In this document: positions 4,902 to 7,167 of the stretch, piece after piece
How the letters are laid out: each line of letters starts with the position of its first letter
How positions within the stretch are numbered: the stretch's first letter is position 1
Assembly: GCA_030150405.1 (NCBI GenBank)
Contig: JASLFU010000018.1
Location: 1 to 7,167, forward strand
Direction of reading: 5' to 3'
DNA length: 7,167 bases
Source: Ignatzschineria sp.
GTDB taxonomy: Bacteria > Pseudomonadota > Gammaproteobacteria > Cardiobacteriales > Wohlfahrtiimonadaceae
Program-made: the position numbers and the translations under genes
Notes under the pieces: generated by a model
The model's input: the letters and a program-made list of their open reading frames with translations, nothing else
Database searches by the model: none
Told to the model about the DNA's origin: nothing

Positions 4902-5903
4902 ATGCAGCCAAATTTACGTCAGCGTCATTTTCTTAAATTACTCGACTTTTCGAAAGAGGAGATCCTCTATCTTGTACAATTAGCGGAAGATCTTAAACGA
5001 GCAAAGCAAGTAGGGACAGAGCAGCGCCTTTTAACGGGGAAAAATATCGCTCTCATTTTTGAAAAGAGCTCTACTCGCACCCGTTGCGCCTCAGAAGTTG
5101 CCGCTGCAGACCAGGGGGCTTCCACAAGTTATCTCGGGAGCGATGGAACTCAGATCGGGCATAAAGAGTCGATGAAGGATACTGCTCGAGTTTTGGGGGA
5201 GATGTATGACGCTATTCTCTATCGGGGATTTAACCAAGAGATGCTAGAAAATGAGCTCGCAGCCTATGCCGGCGTTCCTGTTTATAATGGGCTAACGGAC
5301 CAATTTCATCCCACGCAGATGCTTGCCGATCTCTTGACAATGAAGGAAGAGAGCGACAAGCCCGTAAGTGATTTAAGCTACGCATATTTGGGCGATGCGC
5401 GCAATAATATGGGAAATTCCCATTTAGTGATGGCGGCGAAGCTCGGGGTGGATTTTAGAATCGGGGCGCCGAAGCATCTCTGGCCGGAAGAGGCTTTAAT
5501 TGAAACATGTCAGGCGTTAGCTCAAAAGAGCGGAGCTACTTTAACATTTACCGATAGTGCAGAAGAGGCTGTAAAAGGGGTGGATTTCATCCATACAGAT
5601 GTTTGGGTTTCGATGGGGGAGCCAGAAGAAGCTTGGCGTGAGCGTATCGAGATGTTGAAATCGTACCAAGTAAATAGCGAGTTAATGCGTGCCACGGGGA
5701 ATCGTAATACTAAATTTATGCATTGCCTGCCCGCTTTCCATAATCGGGAAACAAGTGTGGGAGAGTGGATCTATCAAACCTTTGGCTTAGATGGTGTAGA
5801 GGTGACAGAAGAGGTATTTGAAGGGCCGCAAGCAGTGCAGTTTAAGCAGGCGGGTAACCGTATGCATACCATCAAAGCTATTATGGTGGCAACACTGGCT
5901 TAA
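4902..5903 (+). CDS. argF: Ornithine carbamoyltransferase (ArcB/ArgF type)
   Basis: It catalyses carbamoyl phosphate + ornithine to citrulline + phosphate (arginine synthesis) or the reverse (arginine deiminase pathway), in the cytoplasm. Length, 333 residues, matches E. coli ArgF/ArgI and Pseudomonas ArcB. Carbamoyl-phosphate motif SSTRTR is at 56-61, HPTQ at 136-139, the ornithine-side DVWVSMG at 233-239, and HCLPAFH at 274-280. From memory, wording such as 'SDKPVSDLSYAYLGDARNNMGNS' and 'AVKGVDFIHTDVWVSMGEPEEAW' is nearer P. aeruginosa ArcB than E. coli ArgI, yet Leu106 replaces the Glu linked to ArcB's catabolic behaviour. Ser64 replaces the Phe normally seen after STRTRCA. The ATG has AGGAG at 4891-4895, six bases away. 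No arcA, arcC or other arginine gene is adjacent, so direction of use is open; I use argF as the neutral symbol. A strong terminator follows. Confidence 0.97.
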   Translation: MQPNLRQRHFLKLLDFSKEEILYLVQLAEDLKRAKQVGTEQRLLTGKNIALIFEKSSTRTRCASEVAAADQGASTSYLGSDGTQIGHKESMKDTARVLGEMYDAILYRGFNQEMLENELAAYAGVPVYNGLTDQFHPTQMLADLLTMKEESDKPVSDLSYAYLGDARNNMGNSHLVMAAKLGVDFRIGAPKHLWPEEALIETCQALAQKSGATLTFTDSAEEAVKGVDFIHTDVWVSMGEPEEAWRERIEMLKSYQVNSELMRATGNRNTKFMHCLPAFHNRETSVGEWIYQTFGLDGVEVTEEVFEGPQAVQFKQAGNRMHTIKAIMVATLA

Positions 5904-5957
5904 ATAGGTGGTTTTTACCGTATAGTTTTATACGTTTATGTAATAAAGGGTAGAAAT

Positions 5958-5999
5958 AAAAAAAGCGACACTACTAGTAAGAGCAGTGTCGCTTTTGTT
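5958..5999. terminator. Bidirectional rho-independent terminator
   Basis: AAAAGCGACACT (5961-5972) and AGTGTCGCTTTT (5985-5996) form a perfect 12-base-pair stem with a 12-base loop. A T-run follows on the plus strand, and the A-run before it gives a T-tract on the minus strand. It sits between convergent genes and can end both ornithine carbamoyltransferase and the Sel1 lipoprotein transcripts. A smaller perfect hairpin, CGTATA/TATACG with a four-base loop, lies at 5919-5934 and lacks a T-run. Confidence 0.9.
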
Positions 6000-6040
6000 C
6001 TATTTAACTAAGCTTTAATAGAAAGATTAGCGTTTACTTT

Positions 6041-6730
6041 TTAGAATTGAGCAGCTAAGCGTTGCATCACGCCGGGGAGTTGCTCTTTAGAAGTTGTTTG
6101 GAGTAATTGAACGGCATGCATAGCTGTGGGCTCACCCTTTGCTGCAGCTTGCTGGAGATAAGTCATCGCTTGGTTAAGATCTACAGGAAGATTATCGCCA
6201 CCACGTGCATAGAGAAGACCTAGGCGGTAGAGCGCTTTTGGACTTGTATCACCGGCAAGTTTATAAAACTGTGCGGCTTCTTGAAGATTAATATTCGCGC
6301 CTTGACCACGCTCGAGCATAGAGGCGACGTTAAAGGCTGCTCTAGGATTGCCTGCATTTGCAGAGCGTTTAAAGAGCTCAAGAGCTTGAGCATAGTTGCG
6401 CTGTGCACCTTGGCCGGTATACGCCATTGTTCCTAAGTTATAGAGAGCGTTTGCGTTTCCTTGGTTGCCTGCAAGCTCCCACATTTGGCGAGCAAGTTGC
6501 ATGTTTTGAGCAACTTCCTTCCCTTGGGCATATTTATTTCCAAGATAATATTGCGCAAATTGATCCCCGCTATCTGCTAAAGGCTTTAATTCTGTAGCAG
6601 AGAGTGTGCGAAGAGTATTCACATGAGCTTCAATCGCTTCTTGTGACATTGTGTTATTTGAAGAGGGTGAAGTTGCTAAACAGCCTGTTAATACAATAGC
6701 TGCAGTAAAGATTAAACCACGTTTAAGCAT
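6041..6730 (-). CDS. Sel1-repeat lipoprotein
   Basis: This 229-residue protein has a lipoprotein signal: MLKR, a hydrophobic core and lipobox LTGC (14-17), with Leu18 at +2 pointing to the outer membrane. After a short Ser/Asn linker come four consecutive Sel1 repeats at about 57-92, 93-128, 129-163 and 164-200. They carry the usual A-x-x-x-LG-x-x-Y-x-x-G-x-G pattern (for example ALYNLGTMAYTGQG) and helix ends such as ELFKRSANAGN. Such proteins are envelope scaffolds; the partner here is unknown. The ATG at 6730 has AGGAG (6744-6740) nine bases upstream. The gene is monocistronic, with a bidirectional terminator downstream. The transposon right end begins 121 bases before its start codon, leaving the candidate promoter intact but replacing whatever native DNA lay further upstream. 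It is clearly distinct from the cytoplasmic Sel1 protein at 2699-3556. Confidence 0.93.
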   Translation of the reverse strand: MLKRGLIFTAAIVLTGCLATSPSSNNTMSQEAIEAHVNTLRTLSATELKPLADSGDQFAQYYLGNKYAQGKEVAQNMQLARQMWELAGNQGNANALYNLGTMAYTGQGAQRNYAQALELFKRSANAGNPRAAFNVASMLERGQGANINLQEAAQFYKLAGDTSPKALYRLGLLYARGGDNLPVDLNQAMTYLQQAAAKGEPTAMHAVQLLQTTSKEQLPGVMQRLAAQF

Positions 6731-6780
6731 ACTATTAAGCTCCTATAGTCTATGGTTATTAGGATTGTCGAAAAAGAATA

Positions 6781-6789
6781 ACTATACCA
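6781..6789 (-). promoter_or_regulatory. Candidate extended -10 promoter of the Sel1 lipoprotein gene
   Basis: The minus strand reads TGGTATAGT, a TGn extension with a five-of-six -10 element. The -35 position holds only TTTCCG at 17 bases, acceptable for an extended -10 promoter. Initiation near 6774 would leave a leader of about 45 bases. It is 62 bases from the transposon end. Confidence 0.5.
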
Positions 6790-6846
6790 GTCTTCTTCAG
6801 AATCGGAAAAATATTCGCGCTTTAGAGGGATGTTAGGAGCTTGAAT

Positions 6847-6851
6847 ATAGC
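6847..6851. other. Predicted 5-bp target-site duplication copy (ATAGC)
   Basis: Tn7-family elements duplicate five bases of target. The five bases directly before the terminal TGT are ATAGC. The other copy should lie just beyond the left end of the element, outside this window, so the duplication itself is not seen. Confidence 0.45.
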
Positions 6852-6859
6852 TGTAGGCG

Positions 6860-6939
6860 GACAATTAAGTTGAGAAACGGACAAAATAGTTGAGAACTAT
6901 GACATGAAAGATGAGAACTTAACAAAATAGTTGAGAACT
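6860..6939 (+). repeat. Four tandem TnsB-type binding sites
   Basis: Four related 18-19 base units start at 6860, 6880, 6901 and 6921: GACAATTAAGTTGAGAAA, GACAAAATAGTTGAGAACT, GACATGAAAGATGAGAACT and AACAAAATAGTTGAGAACT. The 20-21 base period is two helical turns, so all sites face the same side of DNA, as in Tn7 right ends where TnsB sites are packed head to tail. The left half GACAA-A-A resembles classic Tn7 sites. The right half (TTGAGAACT) differs from the TCTTAAACT I recall for Tn7. Confidence 0.85.
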
Positions 6940-6946
6940 TTTAGAG

Positions 6947-6982
6947 GTCCAGTTATGCTGTGAAAAAGCATACTGGACTTTT
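6947..6982 (+). terminator. Terminator-like hairpin just before tnsA
   Basis: GTCCAGTTATGCT (6947-6959) and AGCATACTGGAC (6967-6978) form a 12-base-pair stem with one bulged T and a seven-base loop, followed by TTTTGTT. The tnsA ATG is only three bases past the T-run. It could stop transcripts entering from flanking DNA or limit tnsA translation. It matches the same segment in Tn7 as I recall it. Confidence 0.5.
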
Positions 6983-6985
6983 GTT

Positions 6986-7167
6986 ATGGCTAAAGCAAAC
7001 TCTTCATTTTCTGAAGTGCAAATTGCCCGTCGTATTAAAGAGGGGCGTGGCCAAGGGCATGGTAAAGACTATATTCCATGGCTAACAGTACAAGAAGTTC
7101 CTTCTTCAGGTCGTTCCCACCGTATTTATTCTCATAAGACGGGACGAGTCCATCATTTGCTATCTGA
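6986..7167 (+). CDS. tnsA: TnsA transposase endonuclease subunit, N-terminal 60 codons, cut by window edge
   Basis: The reading frame begins MAKANSSFSEVQIARRIKEG and continues open to the window edge. I recognise this as TnsA of Tn7 itself, with no difference I can identify from memory in the visible part. TnsA is a restriction-endonuclease-fold protein that cuts the 5' ends of the transposon. It works with TnsB, which cuts and joins the 3' ends, so Tn7 moves by cut-and-paste under TnsC control. Catalytic residues reported for TnsA (Glu63, Asp114, Lys132) lie beyond the visible 60 codons. The start codon has no good ribosome site; a terminator-like hairpin ends three bases before it. tnsB would be expected downstream of tnsA. 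It is the first gene inside the element, reading inward. Confidence 0.96.
   Translation, partial: MAKANSSFSEVQIARRIKEGRGQGHGKDYIPWLTVQEVPSSGRSHRIYSHKTGRVHHLLS

Larger units (their letters stand above)
6852..7167 (+). mobile_element. Right end of a Tn7-family transposon (partial)
   Basis: The element begins with TGTAGGCGGACAAT, close to the Tn7 right terminus TGTGGGCGGACAAT as I remember it. Four TnsB-type repeats follow, then a hairpin, then tnsA reading inward. This is the standard Tn7 right-end layout, so the body of the element extends to the right, beyond the window. From about 6947 onward the sequence matches my memory of Tn7 base for base, while the repeat array before it differs. No glmS 3' end abuts this terminus, although TnsD-directed Tn7 insertions place the right end next to glmS. 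Confidence 0.95.

Noticed and set aside
6220..6597. Two short reading frames overlapping the Sel1 lipoprotein gene on both strands
   Set aside because: They are shadows of the repeat-rich coding sequence, which has a clear lipobox and four Sel1 repeats in the true frame.
6651..6836. Plus-strand 61-codon reading frame across the Sel1 lipoprotein start and promoter
   Set aside because: It overlaps the signal peptide coding region and promoter of the minus-strand gene and has no protein features.
6860..6939. CRISPR-like short repeat array
   Set aside because: The units are adjacent, imperfect and without spacers, and they lie directly inside a Tn7 terminus before tnsA, so they are TnsB sites.

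Overview
The window looks like the chromosome of a gammaproteobacterium that carries a Tn7-family transposon at its right edge. The evidence is a tmRNA whose tag is close to the E. coli tag, a 333-residue ornithine carbamoyltransferase of the Pseudomonas ArcB / E. coli ArgI type, DUF2892 and DUF3108 proteins, and lipoboxes of the usual proteobacterial form. No rRNA or other strong species marker is present, so I do not name a genus. Coding density is high and most genes lie on the minus strand.

Layout, left to right. (1) 1-1168, minus: an AAA/ABC-type ATPase whose stop codon overlaps the start of a DUF4276 (TOPRIM-like) gene that runs off the left edge. This ATPase + TOPRIM arrangement resembles OLD, PARIS, RloAB and similar conflict systems, and it is more AT-rich than the rest of the window. 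(2) 1192-1630, minus: the complete tmRNA gene ssrA, with promoter, encoded tag ANDNNYALAA and a rho-independent terminator. The ATPase gene starts directly after that terminator with no room for a promoter, as expected if foreign DNA joined at the ssrA 3' end. (3) 1643-3643, minus: a probable two-gene unit, a cytoplasmic Sel1-repeat protein followed by an unrecognised lipoprotein. (4) 3733-4775, minus: a small DUF2892 membrane protein and a periplasmic DUF3108 protein, each with its own candidate promoter. (5) 4795-5999, plus: ornithine carbamoyltransferase, diverging from the DUF3108 gene and ending at a strong bidirectional terminator. (6) 6041-6789, minus: a Sel1-repeat lipoprotein. (7) 6852-7167: the right end of a Tn7-family transposon, with four tandem TnsB-type sites and the first 60 codons of tnsA.

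The core genes are mostly separate transcription units: trans-translation rescue, arginine metabolism, envelope lipoproteins and scaffold-like Sel1 proteins. The accessory content is at the two edges: a putative defence pair next to ssrA, and a Tn7 end at a site that is not the usual glmS target. In the Tn7 end, tnsA matches the Tn7 I remember almost perfectly, but the TnsB-site array does not. That mismatch and the ATPase/DUF4276 pair are the most interesting items here.
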